A stretch of DNA of 64,000 nucleotides from Typhlomys cinereus. Taxonomy: Eukaryota; Chordata; Mammalia; Rodentia; Platacanthomyidae. Below are positions 22,839 through 35,019 of this stretch, piece by piece. The notes below the pieces were generated by a model that worked only from the letters and a program-made list of their open reading frames with translations, was not told where the DNA came from and did no database searches. The first letter of the stretch is position 1. Each line of letters starts with the position of its first letter. Position numbers and translations under genes: made by a program. The stretch spans positions 1,041,257 through 1,105,256 of the forward strand of contig JALPQD010000390.1 in assembly GCA_023101885.1 (NCBI GenBank), given 5' to 3'.

Positions 22839-23846
22839 TTAAAACGACATTGTCTTGAAGGAATAGCATGGATGTGTTATGAATCTGTTTACAGCAGCCT
22901 TCACATCCTTATTCCGAAGGCTGTAGATCATGGGATTCAGCATGGGGATCACCAGCGTGTAAAACACAGAGGCCATTTTATCAGTATCTAATGAGTGGTT
23001 GGTGCGAGGTTGCAGGTACATGAAAAGTAATGTCCCAAAGAATACCGTGACAGCCATCATGTGGGAGGCACAGGTAGAAAAGGTCTTCTTCCTTCCATCT
23101 GATGAGCTTATCCTTAGAATCGACAAAACAATGTTGAAATAAGATACGAGGACAATACTTATGGAGAAAAACATATTTGTACCTGCAGATATAAAGACAA
23201 TGACTTCTGGAATATAAGTATCAGAGCAGGACAAGGCTAACAGGGGCAGATTATCACAATAGAAATGATTGATTACATTTGAAGAGCAATAAGTCATAGA
23301 GAACACAGATTTTGCAACAACTGTAGCTGTGGAAAAGCTATAGACATAAGTGAGGGACACCAGCAGAAAGCAGACCCGCCGAGACATCACCACCATGTAG
23401 AGCAGAGGGTTGCAGATGGCCACGTAACGGTCATAGGCCATCACGGCCAGCATGAAGACCTCAGATATAATAAAAAACAGGAATCCTCCAAGTTGTGTGG
23501 CGCATTCATAGTACGAAGTGGTTTTCTTGCTTGCTACGAAATTGACCAGCATTTTAGGAGCGATGACAGTGGAGTTGCCAAGGTTGATTAAAGCAAGATG
23601 CCTGAGGAAGTAGTACATGGGAGTCTGGAGGCGAGAGTCCACAATGCTGAGGATGATGATGCCCAGGTTCCCCATCACGGTCACATCATAGATCAAAAGG
23701 AAGATGAAGAACAGGGGAATCTGCAGCTCTGGAAGGTCTGAGACTCCAGTAAGAATGAATTCCGTGACCTGGGTGAGATTTCCAGAAGCCGTGTGGGAAC
23801 TGAGAGTGATTCTAAACAGGAAATCAGAATAGAAATGGTTCCACAT
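22839..23846 (-). CDS. Or8j-like: Olfactory receptor, OR8J-like; family start codon lost
   Basis: Odorant-receptor GPCR. The open frame has all OR landmarks: [24 protein letters not shown]1 [29 protein letters not shown] (MAYDRY at 136-141 of this frame), SYCSSNVINHFYCDN-type loop, [38 protein letters not shown], and an OR8J-like tail ending YSFKTM plus SF. No stop or frameshift. The two sister OR8J copies begin MAPEN/MAPGN; the homologous codon here (23790-23792) is ACG, Thr. The only in-frame ATG upstream, at 23846, adds 18 residues (MWNHFYSDFL...). That stretch is homologous to intron and splice acceptor in the sisters (AG at 23812-23813, 19 nt before the lost start). The next Met lies in TM1, so it would not rescue. 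The gene may be silent at translation, use ACG, or use an unspliced or alternative upstream exon. Confidence 0.85.
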   Translation of the reverse strand: MWNHFYSDFLFRITLSSHTASGNLTQVTEFILTGVSDLPELQIPLFFIFLLIYDVTVMGNLGIIILSIVDSRLQTPMYYFLRHLALINLGNSTVIAPKMLVNFVASKKTTSYYECATQLGGFLFFIISEVFMLAVMAYDRYVAICNPLLYMVVMSRRVCFLLVSLTYVYSFSTATVVAKSVFSMTYCSSNVINHFYCDNLPLLALSCSDTYIPEVIVFISAGTNMFFSISIVLVSYFNIVLSILRISSSDGRKKTFSTCASHMMAVTVFFGTLLFMYLQPRTNHSLDTDKMASVFYTLVIPMLNPMIYSLRNKDVKAAVNRFITHPCYSFKTMSF

Positions 23847-24418
23847 GTTTAAACAGCTGATAGTAGTTCATATTTGACAGAAAGATTGACTGTCTTGTTT
23901 TATTTTAGTCATATTCCTATTAATTTATTTAGCATCTATTTAATTGAGTTTTACTTTGTGCTACACAATATTTAAGCTTCATCTCAGTTCCTTGTTCTTC
24001 ATAGATATGCTATTTCACTAATGGAACAGACAAGGTACTTTTCAACATAAAAAAAATTATAGATTTGAAAAATTAGTGAGTAATAAGAACAACATATATT
24101 AAGGTAAACTTGGGGAAAGACTTCATTTGAAGCATAAGGTAAAACCAGTCTGAGAAGTTGACCTTGAGTTAAAACTTAAAGTACATGAACAACAGAGTGT
24201 TGGAAACTAAGGGACTTACACTTCAGAGCTCCAGACAGCAATCAGAAAGTCTCCATGTTGTAATTAGCACAGGGAAATTAATTTGATTGTTTACCTGGGT
24301 AATGAAGTGTAAAGAATGTTCACAGAGATGAAGAGTGCCCCTGGATTATATAAAGGAAGAAAACAGTTTGTAGAATAACTAATTAGATAATAGAGACCAT
24401 GTTAGATATTTAGAGCTG
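23847..24418. other. 5' flank of the OR8J-like copy, nothing recognised
   Basis: AT-rich; no promoter element that I would assert. Confidence 0.35.
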
Positions 24419-24622
24419 TTATTTAATTTTATTTATTATTACGGGTGTGCATGTTGTGTTTTGGAGGGGTGGCATGGGTGCCAGGGTATGCATTAGAAGT
24501 CAGGGGCTGACTTTGTGAGTCATTTTTCTCCTTTATTCTTTTACTCCTGATCTAAGTGATAAAACTCAGGTTTTAACTTAGCAAGCACTTTTATCCACTG
24601 AACCACTTCTGTGACTTACTGA
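24419..24622 (-). repeat. B3/B4-like SINE, antisense
   Basis: 'atttaattttatttattatt' start, 'gggtgccagggtatgcatta', 'gaagtcaggggctgactttg', 'aaaactcaggttttaactta' and 'cactgaaccacttctgtgac' are the antisense order of an old tRNA-headed SINE. Confidence 0.55.
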
Positions 24623-27298
24623 AGAGGTTTTAAATTTAAGTGTGGAAAATACTGGCTGGCTGTACATACCTCACTTATGCCAGTATGAAGAAGTGGATAT
24701 TAGGAAATGATGAACCTTTCAGTTATCATATAGGTGTCATTCAGATGTGTGAAAAATTAAACAGTTTCTGTGGGGTTGAGAAAATGACATTGGCTTAAAT
24801 CAAAGTGTAGATGCTAGAGACAGACAGAAATCAATAATTTGAATATGTGGCAGCAGGGAACAAGAGTGTGATTCATGTGATCATTATGTGAGTGGTCGAT
24901 AAGGAAATGTGAGGTAGGACAACATTGTGAAAGACTTTTTTGGGGGCATCATTGGCAATGGTATCAATTAGTGAGTTTTTAAACATGGTAGATTTTTGCT
25001 TAAGATAGACATCAAATTAAACTTCAGGTGCATATGGACTATATATCATCAATAGCTATTGGTATTAACATTGATCAAATTCAAATCCATTGATTACTTT
25101 AAGCCAATCATGAGATAGCTTTTTTAAATAAATGTGCACATGGTTAATAAAACTTAATCTGAATTGAAAAAAGTTTTCTCTGTTTCAAAGTTTTGTTTTG
25201 TATAACTTGTAAATCATATTTTTACTAGTTCTTCCTTCAGTCTGTATCACTTTCTCCCTAATTTATCATCAAAATTCTCAATCATGAGTTTGAAAGTTAA
25301 GGTAGAAGAGAAATATCAAATTTCTTTTGAAGATAATATAGAAGTGGCAAAATGTATGTAAACTCAGAAAGTCTATATTTTTATGGTTCCATTTCTGTCT
25401 GAAAATATCAAAGAGGTTTTTATGATCACCAGTATCTAGATTTCTGCAGTTTCTTGGATGCTGCCTCTTGCTTCTAGAAAAGGCCAACCTAAAGTGGAAT
25501 TATGTCTCTTGAAGTATGTGTTATATGTCTTTGAGTATAATTTTGGCCCACTAACTAAGATATAAATATATTCATTGTTACAATTAATTAAACAATTGTT
25601 TAATTATTGTTAACAATTAAAAAATTGTTTCCCTATATATGCATGTATCTTTCTTTAGAGTTGTAGCCTATATCAAGAAATATCATGATATTTACATTGA
25701 GTAGAAACATATCTACTGTTTCTTTCACAACATCTTTTATAAACATGAACTCATAAAAACATAAAAATCTAATAATAAATACTAAATAAGTACTGTAAGT
25801 GAACAAGCATGCATTATTTCAGTAGATATCTAATTTAATTTACCAAGTAAAGATATCATATTATTTATAATTGCTAAACGTCAAATGAATCACATTTTAG
25901 ACTTTGTACTCCTAAAAACATGATAAATCTTATGATTATCTGCTAATTTAAGCATTTCATAATTTGTTATATACAACATTCAATGACTTTCAAAAGTTTA
26001 AAGATAGCTGCATTTATAGAATTGTTTTTGTCTGTAAGACTGTTGTTACGCAAATATAAGATAAATATTTTCTACTCACCTAGAGAACATTGTTTCTTTG
26101 TACTTAGTGGGAACATATTGATATGCATAGCTGGTGTGTCTCTTATAACCAGAAAAATCTCTGACTCTGAAATGCAGGCGTCTCTAGGTGCCACATGCTG
26201 TCTAGCTAATCCTAAAGGGAGATTTCACCAGGGATTGGTTCCTTAACAAGATTCATCTCTAGATGTCGGGTTAGTATTTTTTTTTTCAGTCAGTTGAATA
26301 CCACTTTATTGAACTGAGTTTGAATCCATCATATCCAAGTTATTAAAGTGTGTGTAAGTGTTTTGTTTCAATCAGAAAATAATTATTCTAACAGTAAAAT
26401 TGTAAGAACTAATGATCTAAAAGCAAAATTAGAGCTACATAATGGTCATAATCATTCCTAGGAATGGGATTAAACAAAGATAAAAGAAAAGGTATAACTT
26501 CCAACAAACCACTTCCTATAATGAATTTATCCTTTCCTTTTTTTTCATATTTTGGTTTTGGGTGAGATCTTATGACTTAAAACTTCCACAGGAAAGAATC
26601 TATTTTTAAATGAAACCTCATGTATTGTTTGAAAATGACTACATTTTCCAAAGCCAAACTTTTGAAAAATTCTACCTGGAGTATCCTTTGAGAAATTGCA
26701 TGTACATGGCACACGCGCGCGCACACACACACATGCACATGCACACATTTATATATATATAAAATATCCCTTGAGAAATTGCATGTACATATACACTCAT
26801 ATATATAAACTTTTATATATATATAAGCTTTTATAGGTAAATATGTTTATACAAGCATGAATAAAAGCACTTTTATATATAAGTATGCAGTTAAATAGCA
26901 ATTCTTAGAAACTTAATCTTTGGCAATATATGCAATCAATGCATATGATTCTGCTTTATTAATTTATGAACAATGCAGAATTTTTTGCCATTTATTGTGC
27001 AGATGGAAATATAGAATTATAATAAATATTTAGATATTAACAGTGAAAATGAGAAGGAATTAAACATTGAAAAGGGAGTATGGAAATGGGGATTAAATTA
27101 TGAAAATATCATAAATTGAGTGTATTTTTGTATAAAAGTCTACAATAATAAAAAAAGTTAAAACTAAAAGTTAAAAGAAACTATACCTTTAATATTTTTG
27201 GTACATATTTTTATAGTAAGATTTATGTCACTTTCATAGTAACTGACAATACAGGGATGAATGCTTCATTTTGTTGTTTCACAGCTTTTATTTATTTT

Positions 27299-27335
<37 letters not shown>

Positions 27336-28342
27336 TAGCTAGTTTAAATTCAGTAAGAGTAATCCAATATAGTCTATGTTTTGCAAATATTTTAATATCT
27401 ATTTATTCAAACATTATATATATCTAATAGCAATAAAAATTTTCAGTATGATTAGTCAGTAAAGAAATACAAGATAAGATACAAGATAATGGTATTTTTA
27501 CAATCACAAAGTGTCTTTACAACTCTGTTCCTATGCATCAGTATAAAATTAATACATCCATATATATTTCATATATACATTGTTTTCTATAAATTCCTTT
27601 AGGTATTATATGCATACAAATAAGTGAAAAAATAATGAATTCACTGAACTGATAACTCAAATATGAAGGTATATGTTTTGTTTGATCAAAGATTGCCATT
27701 TATGTTTTCATTGAACATGAATGAATTAATTGGAAAAAACAATATTAGACTTGTTTGCTAAATATTTAGATTAAGAAATTATTATCCATACTGATACCGT
27801 CTTTACAATTATATGTATAAAGACATGGGACACTATTTTACAAATAGACACATATTTAAATATGGCTTTTCATTGATCTTAAACATCATTCAATCAAAGT
27901 TTAGCTTTGATTGTATGTAATCATATTTTTCAAAATGAAATGATCCATTATGCTAAATTACATTTAGAAATAAAAATCAAATTAAGGGGGAGCATCAATG
28001 ATCAACTTTATTTCTCCAGTCCACATCTTTTTGTTCCATCCTCATTTAATAACATAAAAAGAAAAACACAAAATCAAAAGCCTTATGGGTTCTGTGAACA
28101 TCGGAATATTTGTTTTCTAAATTGGGTAGTAGCTTACTATTGAGAATATTTAGTTAAATAGCATGTACATTACTCTTTACACAAAGAGAGCTTTCATTAA
28201 CTTTTTAATTCAATGCTCCTGAAATATTAGCTTCTATTTTTTTTCCAGAAATCCTTTAGGCTGTACATTATTACTCTAAGTTTTGATTAAGTGATGGCAC
28301 GTTATGGTATCTGTGTTTTTATTTCCCAGTAATATCCTAAAT
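24623..28342. other. AT-rich intergenic between the two OR8J-like genes
   Basis: No gene. Holds mixed simple repeats around 26700-26830, in which 'tgagaaattgcatgtacat' occurs twice (about 26690 and 26773), a (TA)17 run at about 27299-27332, and the inverted AT-rich words near 25580-25630 ('aacaattgtttaattattgt'). AATAAA on the minus strand at 28318-28323, 20 nt after the next gene's stop, is a possible but very short 3' end. Confidence 0.5.
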
Positions 28343-29290
28343 TTATACTGTTTTAAAGGAATAACATGGATTGGCCATGAATCTCTTTAAGGCAGCCTTC
28401 ACATCCTTATTCCTTAGGCTGTAGATCATAGGGTTCAGCATGGGGATCACAAGGGTGTAAAACACAGAGGCCATTTTATCAGTATCTAATGAATGATTAG
28501 TTTGAGGCTGCAGATACATGAATAGCAGTGTCCCATAGAAAACTGTGACAGCCATCATGTGGGAGGCACAGGTGGAAAAGGCTTTCTTCCTTCCTTCTGA
28601 TGAGCGTATCCTTAAGATGGACAAGACAATGTTGAAGTAAGATACTATGACTATAGTCATAGAAAAAAACAAATTTGATGCTGCAGATATGAAGACTACA
28701 GTTTCTGGCAGATATGTATCAGAACAGGACAATGCTAGCAGTGGGACATTATCACAATAGAAGTGGTTGATTCTATTGGAAGTGCAGTAAGACACAGAGA
28801 ACACACAGGATGAAACAACAATAGCTGTGGCAAATCCATAGAGGTAAGTGAGGGATACCAGCAGAAGGCAGACCCGCCGAGAAACCACCACCATGTAGAG
28901 TAGAGGGTTGCAGATGGCCACGTAACGGTCATAGGCCATTACAGCCAGCATGAAGATCTCAGCCACAATGAAGACCAGGAATCCTCCCAGCTGAGTGGCA
29001 CATTCATAGTAGTAGGTTGTTTTCTTACTCACTAAGAAGTTGACCAGCATTTTGGGGGCAATGACGGTGGAGTTGCCAAGGTTGATGATTGCCAGATGTC
29101 TGAGGAAGAAGTACATGGGGGTTTGGAGTCGAGAATCCACACTGGTGAGGGTGATGATGCCCAGGTTTCCAGTTGCTGTCAGCAAGTATATGACCAGGAA
29201 GACAAAGAACAGAGGGATCTGCAGTTCTGGACAGTCTGAAACACCTACAAGAATGAACTCAGTGACCCAGGTGAGATTTTCAGGAGCCAT
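28343..29290 (-). CDS. Or8j-like: Olfactory receptor, OR8J-like, intact
   Basis: Odorant-receptor GPCR, 315 residues. MAPENLTWVTEFILVGVSDCPELQ, with sequon N5-L-T. Then TM1 GN (41-42), [17 protein letters not shown] (50-66), [10 protein letters not shown] (118-127), SYCTSNRINHFYCDN with loop cysteines, SYFNIVLSILRIRSSEGRKKAFSTCASHM (TM5 to TM6), [15 protein letters not shown] (TM7), and tail ANPCYSFKTV. From memory human OR8J1 has the same start (MAPENFTRVTEFIL) and tail (YSFKTM), so the subfamily call is firm. The start ATG is the family start. The minus strand has a pyrimidine-rich acceptor with AG at 29310-29311, 19 nt upstream, which defines the likely start of the coding exon. No disabling change. 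It is the reference for the two damaged OR8J copies at 22839 and 57489. Confidence 0.97.
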   Translation of the reverse strand: MAPENLTWVTEFILVGVSDCPELQIPLFFVFLVIYLLTATGNLGIITLTSVDSRLQTPMYFFLRHLAIINLGNSTVIAPKMLVNFLVSKKTTYYYECATQLGGFLVFIVAEIFMLAVMAYDRYVAICNPLLYMVVVSRRVCLLLVSLTYLYGFATAIVVSSCVFSVSYCTSNRINHFYCDNVPLLALSCSDTYLPETVVFISAASNLFFSMTIVIVSYFNIVLSILRIRSSEGRKKAFSTCASHMMAVTVFYGTLLFMYLQPQTNHSLDTDKMASVFYTLVIPMLNPMIYSLRNKDVKAALKRFMANPCYSFKTV

Positions 29291-29309
29291 ATAAGAGTTG
29301 GAAATACAT

Positions 29310-29330
29310 CTATTTGGAGAGGAATAAAAG
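29310..29330 (-). other. Putative 3' splice site of the OR8J coding exon (19 nt before ATG)
   Basis: The minus strand reads 'ttattcctctccaaatag', AG at 29310-29311. The same AG occurs at the same 19-nt distance in the copies at 22839 (AG 23812-23813) and 57489 (AG 58456-58457, 'tttctcccattag'). Confidence 0.65.
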
Positions 29331-31020
29331 TGATTGTAATTTTTAAAGAGGAATTGCAGAACTTGTGTGAGGTTTTCTTGAGTTTAGGATACATTTCCTT
29401 TACAAATCTCAAAGTTTTAGAATGTAGAATCTTGAATTAATTCAATTAATATAGAAATCTTGAAATGCTGTGATAGCAAACTAAAGATGGCATAATGTCA
29501 TATGATATTTGAGGATTCACTTCGTCACAAGAATGACTGGCATGTTCTTTGTTCACAAATATTTGTAGCTATGATTCATGTCACTGTCCCACTGAGTTTG
29601 AGGAAATGTTGAAGAGTTCTATTAGCCTGAATGAATCTAAAGTCTTCTTAATATTTCTTAATCTGAGACTTCTTTGTTTCAAGAATAGGTGATGCTAGTC
29701 TCTTAAGTTCTGCATGTTTTAATGAGTGTTTGGTAACTTTTAATAGATGTTCCATTAAATTATATTTTTTACCACCATGTCTATCACCTTGTTTTCATTT
29801 TCTGTTTTACTAACTCCAGTACGTGAAAATATATCTTAAGGTCTATTTTTTAGGCTGTTACCTCTCTTTTCAGTTTTGAAATCTTATATCAGTAACAGCT
29901 GAATCATTTTTTATTCCTTGCCATTATTATTTATAGCACAGTGTCTTACCCTTCTCTTAACATCAATCTTAATATTATTATCACATGAGCATCATAATTC
30001 TCCCTTGAACTTTTATTATATAATATTTATTTATTTGAAGTGAGACATAAATAAGCATAAGGGAGTAAATATTTAAAGAATGAAAAGAAGAAAATTATAG
30101 GACATCAGACTTTAATTCCTATGTGGCCAATGCTGTTTGATGTAGAAAATAACAACTTAATCTCCCTGAGTGGGAGGATAAGGATCGAAAATGTGACTGG
30201 ATTTCATGAGGAAGTTGAGCATGTGATAAGTTACATAACATAGCTCACAATTTCAATTACAATTATGGATTCACTATTGAATTTCCTTTAAGTTATTGTG
30301 AACCACGGGGATGTTTAATCAACTATAATACCATGCTTAGTTAAGAACTTGAAATAGAGTACATGTGTGGTTATAAAAAAGAACATTATAAGAATTAGAA
30401 GAATCCACTATTGAAGCATAGAGAAATTTCAAAGTATGTAAAACTACAAGCTGTTCTTAGGATACTGCTAGAGTAAGGTAATGTAGATTGGGCTAAAATA
30501 CAGAAACTGGAGATTTATTTAAGAAGACAAGCTTAATAGCTATGAATAAACAAAGGTTGGTTTTTAAACATAATTCATGTAGGTAAGTCATATAACAGGC
30601 AATGAAATAATTGCAGATTAGTAGGATATATGGAGAATTCAAGAACACTTTTTTAGAAATGATTTTGGAAATGAAATCTCTGTCCACAAAATTGCTGAGT
30701 ATCATAGCATAAGACTTCAGATAGAGTCACAAACATGATGTTGTTAACATATGCATCAGATTTTATAAAACATTTACTGGACATCGGGCAAAAAGATGTT
30801 ATATCCTAGAACATATTGGTAAAGTTATTCTTACAGATGCTCTAAAAAGCTTTTATCTAACAAGATGTATTTTTGTGGATTCCATGATATTTCTTTTTTA
30901 AAAAAATTCAACCATATTTTAATAACCTCTTCATCCAAATCTTATCAATGCCCCTTGATAGCCAACCTTTTCCACATTTTGGGAGTCTAAAGACTCTAAA
31001 GATTCTAAAGAAAGAGCAAA
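29331..31020. other. 5' flank and intergenic, nothing recognised
   Basis: AT-rich with no coding signal. The OR8J-like gene's upstream exon and promoter should be in or beyond here but cannot be placed. Confidence 0.4.
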
Positions 31021-31027
31021 TTTATGA

Positions 31028-31224
31028 GTGTCATGGTGTGTGCTTATAAACCTGAGATCCCAGAGAATCAGATAGAAAAGATCATACTCAGTTACTTAAC
31101 AGGTATGAGATCAGGGGCTATATAACGTCCTTTCTCAAAGAAAAAAATGAAAGGAAGGAGAAAGGAAAAGGAGAGAGAAAGGTAAAAGAGAGAAAGGAAA
31201 AGAGAGAGAGAGAGAGGAGAGCAA
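31028..31224 (+). repeat. B1-like SINE with GA/A-rich tail
   Basis: 'gtcatggtgtgtgcttataa' and 'cctgagatcccagagaatca' head, 'ggggctatataacgtccttt', then a long AAG/GA tail (31139-31224). Confidence 0.65.
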
Positions 31225-31559
31225 TAGAACATTTCATGAGAACTCTATATTAAGTGAATGAACCTAGTGCAACTGAAAACAGTTTTATTTCTGCCTTGGA
31301 AATCTGGTAGCTTTTTTTTATTATATCAAGTAAGGAATCTGTGATTCCCCAAGTCAATTACATTGCTTATGTAGATGCCCCCTTCAAATGGAGATATATC
31401 ACTTTGATGCCAATAAAAGTTACTCTTTTCAGGACATTCTTAACTAATCACCAGATTCATTGTACTGTGATATGTATGGTTTAACCTAAATATCCTATCA
31501 TTGTGTTGATTGAACATTAAACTGCCATATGTGTTTGCCTGTGTGGTATCAGACATACT

Positions 31560-31705
31560 TAATGACTTTGTGAGGCAGCATCTTCCAATGCAGCTCAGGT
31601 TGTCTTACAGCTCCCTGTGCTGCAGAAGATCTCCAATCATGATCTGCCTCCTGCCACCTCCTGAATGCTAAAGCAGATCTTCACCACTATGCCCAGTGAA
31701 GAGAT
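31560..31705 (-). repeat. B1-like SINE, antisense
   Basis: 'tgaggcagcatcttccaatg', 'cagctcaggttgtcttacag', 'ctgcctcctgccacctcctg' and 'ttcaccactatgcccagtga' follow antisense B1 order. Confidence 0.65.
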
Positions 31706-32349
31706 TTAACTATCAATTTTATAGATTTAACTGTATACTTTGTGGTATATATTTGCATTCTAAAAAAATCCCATAAATATAATTTTGAGTTTGGGCAGCA
31801 ATATGTTTATATTTCTTTATAAGAATAAAGAAATTTTTTACTTTAGATAACATAAAAAATGCTGCAAATTTTCTCACTGAGGAAAAATATTATTTCAGGA
31901 GCGATGTGATTTACTTAATGCATGAGACAGAGTGATAGTTTCAATTTGTAAACATAAGTCAAATATCATATTCGGCACCCTGTTTTCCTAAAATAAATAA
32001 AATCTTATAAGCACGTGTTAGTTTAAATGACATATGATTTGCATACTAACAATTTAAAATCTTATAAAATCAAAGAGGGATGGTTTAATTGAAAACAGTG
32101 TGGGTTTTTAAAAGCCCTTATACTAAATAAGGTAAATATTTTTCTACTCACCTATGATGGAGAACAGGCTTTCAAGACTTTTGTGAGACTTTCTTCATGA
32201 GTCCATGAATCTTCTCAAACCGTTGAGAACCTAAATCCAAAATTCAACTGACTGTACAATCCATACCTAGTCTGTTACATCCCTGAAAAAGATGCCACTG
32301 GGATTAGTTTCTTAACAAGGTCTCCTGTAGGAATTCATCCACACACAAG

Positions 32350-32465
32350 AGGATTTTTTGAACAAGGTCTCACTGTGTATCTCCCAAGATAGGTAAAGAG
32401 GTCCCTATCATCCTATCTCAGTCTTTTGGGTAAATATTAAGTTCTGATTGCTGTAATTTCAGTTT
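32350..32465 (-). repeat. B1-like SINE fragment, antisense
   Basis: 'gaacaaggtctcactgtgta' and 'tcctatctcagtcttttggg' are B1-like words. Decayed. Confidence 0.4.
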
Positions 32466-33868
32466 TTTAGTACTTAATTGAGTACTAAGATATCCAAGGA
32501 AAATAATGATTAAATCATGTCTGTTCCTCAGTTCCTTACCAGGATTATCACTGCAGATACCGATTAGTGAAGAACTAAGAAATCATTGCATCAGCAAAAT
32601 TAGAACTGTTTCTACAATAAAATTTGACACAGAATAAGGAAGAGTGGATGCTAAAGAAACAGACTCCAAACAAAACCAAACTTCATATAATAAAAGTATT
32701 TTTTTACTATTACTTTAAGCATCCTTTTTAGTTGAGATAGGAAGGCAATTGCTATAGAAGAATAAATCAATACTTAAAAGACAAGTTCTGTCTTGCTTTT
32801 AAAGATGACCATAAATTAATTTCTTGCTGTGAATTTACATTTTTTAAAAAAAATTATTTACTGTCAAACGTGAAATTTATAGGATGAAGTGCATTGAAGA
32901 AATTATTCTCTTTGTAGATGAAGGCTTTTTGAATATTTTCATACTTATATGCCTTTATGTAAAGTTTTGATTAGTGTGTAAAGTTTTATTATTTGGGCAT
33001 TCCCAAATATTTATATCTACAAATTAATATTCAGTACTTGAGAACAGGAATGTAATTTGCACCTTAAATACATAGTTGATTGAAATAGAGTCAAATATTT
33101 CTTTCCATATATTATACATGCATACACATACACACAGACATACTGTGCAAACTGTACGTACACATGCACATACACATGCAAACACTTCCATGCACACATA
33201 CATGGCAGCATAATATTTTCTTTGGACACTCATCCTAAACAAGCACATTTAAACATTCTTGTGTGTTTTGTTACATGTTGGTGGTTGTGACTGTATAAAG
33301 AAATAAATGTAAGATGTGTCAGTTGATAGGGAATTCCTTAACAAAATGTTGCAGGTGAAGAAATGAATGCAGATGATACACAAGGATTTCCTCTGAGTAA
33401 TAGGGTTGGAAGTTCTGGGTCAAGGAGTCCAGAGGTTTATTCCATTCTCACTTAACATATTAATGCTCACTCTCTGCATTCTCATGCTTTCTTTATTCTC
33501 TGGTGAGTGTATCTCCTTCTTCCTTTTCTAAAGTCCTCTTCCAAAAGGTCACAAATTGTGTTGGATTACAGCATAATATCCTGCATTTGTTTTAACTTCT
33601 CTTTCAAAGGTTTAATATGAAGATACATGAATATTTTGTGTTAGTATTATTGATGGTTTAATTTTCTGAATTAGGGAGTTGATACAATGCCCCACATCAT
33701 AAAAACCTTTTAACATATGGAGATGACTTTGTTTATACAGTTGTGATAAGATGTCTTGATTTTTCTAATTATCATATTTTGATCACCAGTGTAGTTGAAA
33801 AAATTTTATCTTTATTAGATAGAAAAATTGTTTCAGGATGTATTACACATTAATATTGTTTTAAAAGA
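32466..33868. other. Intergenic, nothing recognised
   Basis: Contains a short CA/CATA-rich stretch (33117-33205); otherwise no feature. Confidence 0.4.
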
Positions 33869-34065
33869 CTTTTAACTTTACTTATTTGGGGGGAGGCAGA
33901 ACAGGAGTGCTTTCCACAGAACTCATATAGAAGTCAGGCAGGCAACAATTTTCAGAAGTCAGTTCTTTCCTTCCATACAGTGGACTCTGGCGATCAAACT
34001 CAGATAATCAGGCCTATACACAGATACCTTTGCCTGCAAATCAACTCACTGGACTCTAAAACCAC
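33869..34065 (-). repeat. B3-like SINE, antisense
   Basis: 'tagaagtcaggcaggcaaca', 'gactctggcgatcaaactca', 'gataatcaggcctatacaca' and 'gcaaatcaactcactggact' follow the antisense order of an old tRNA-headed SINE. Confidence 0.55.
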
Positions 34066-34427
34066 CTTTAAATTGGAGATGATGGCTCATTCCTATAACT
34101 CCAACACATGGATGACTGAATGTCATATGCTACTTTCCTGAAAAGATGCCACATGAGCATCTGTTCATCTCAAATAAGATGTTCACAGCAGACCAAAATC
34201 ATGATGGAATAACTTGGCAAACCAGGAAGTTTCATCTTTAGTTATTGGAACAGAGATGACTCAAAGGCAGCTCCATCAGCTGAATATGGACTCCAACCTG
34301 GATGATGGCTCAGGAAAGCTGCAATCCTGATGCACCCCAAATAACTGCAACCCTAGTACAACACACATAACTGTAACCAATTCACTCCTCAGGAGAGTCT
34401 CCTCCAAGGAGATGGGTTAACGGGGGT

Positions 34428-34792
34428 TGTTGGGCCCACCCAGAGATAACAGTCTGGGAGGGAGTGAGCAGGGAGGGCATGGCTTAGCACATGGGACCAA
34501 AGATGGCGCTGGGAGCTAGTGTCCTAGGCGTGACCCTGATCACATTACAGAGAGTCCTAATTGGCTTATAGGAGCTAACATAGATTTATGTTTAGTGTGA
34601 CCTATGCAGAGTATGTGCTATACTGACCACCAAGGTAATTGGCTGGTGTTTCACGGGCTTTGAGTCTTTGTCTATATCTGCTGATTTGTTACCCCCAATA
34701 AACTGAGATTTTGCTTTGACAAACTCCTCGTCCGTTCAGTTGCCGAGTCTCTGGAGGGCTGAGGTGGAGGTGTGGGCGGTCAGGTCATTACA
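34428..34792 (+). repeat. Probable solo LTR of an endogenous retrovirus (class II-like)
   Basis: Starts 'tgttgggcccacc', contains 'caaagatggcgctgggagct', a polyadenylation signal AATAAA at 34698-34703 and a U5-like CG-bearing stretch 'actcctcgtccgttcagttg', and ends 'tcattaca' (TG...CA). This is the layout of an IAP/ERVK-type LTR with U3, R and U5. No matching 6-bp target duplication is visible and there are no gag/pol frames alongside, so the ends may be wrong; the element could extend on either side (about 34300 to 34992, where a second 'attaca' occurs). It is a regulatory remnant, not a coding provirus. Confidence 0.55.
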
Positions 34793-35019
34793 GCCAGGAG
34801 CTGTGTGTATGAGTGAGTGACGGAGTGTCGCCTTGACAGACTCCCTGCTGTGTCCGGAGGCCCCTGGATTTGGGTAGGGGTAGGGGTCTGCAGCATATTC
34901 ACCTTTCTCCGCCCCGACTGCCTGGAGCCATCACAGTGTGTGCCTGGGGGAATCATCCCAGCAGGGGGTCTGCTTCTTGCTGCAAATATTACACATTATT
35001 AAGACATAACAATCTCATT
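34793..35019. other. Flank of the LTR, possibly part of the same element
   Basis: Relatively GC-rich for the window ('cctttctccgccccgactgc'), ending at a second 'attaca'. Not identified. Confidence 0.35.

Noticed and set aside
25570..25635. Inverted AT-rich repeat around 'aacaattgtttaattattgt' as a hairpin element
   Set aside because: Low-complexity A/T words in an AT-rich region; no conserved stem or flanking duplication.
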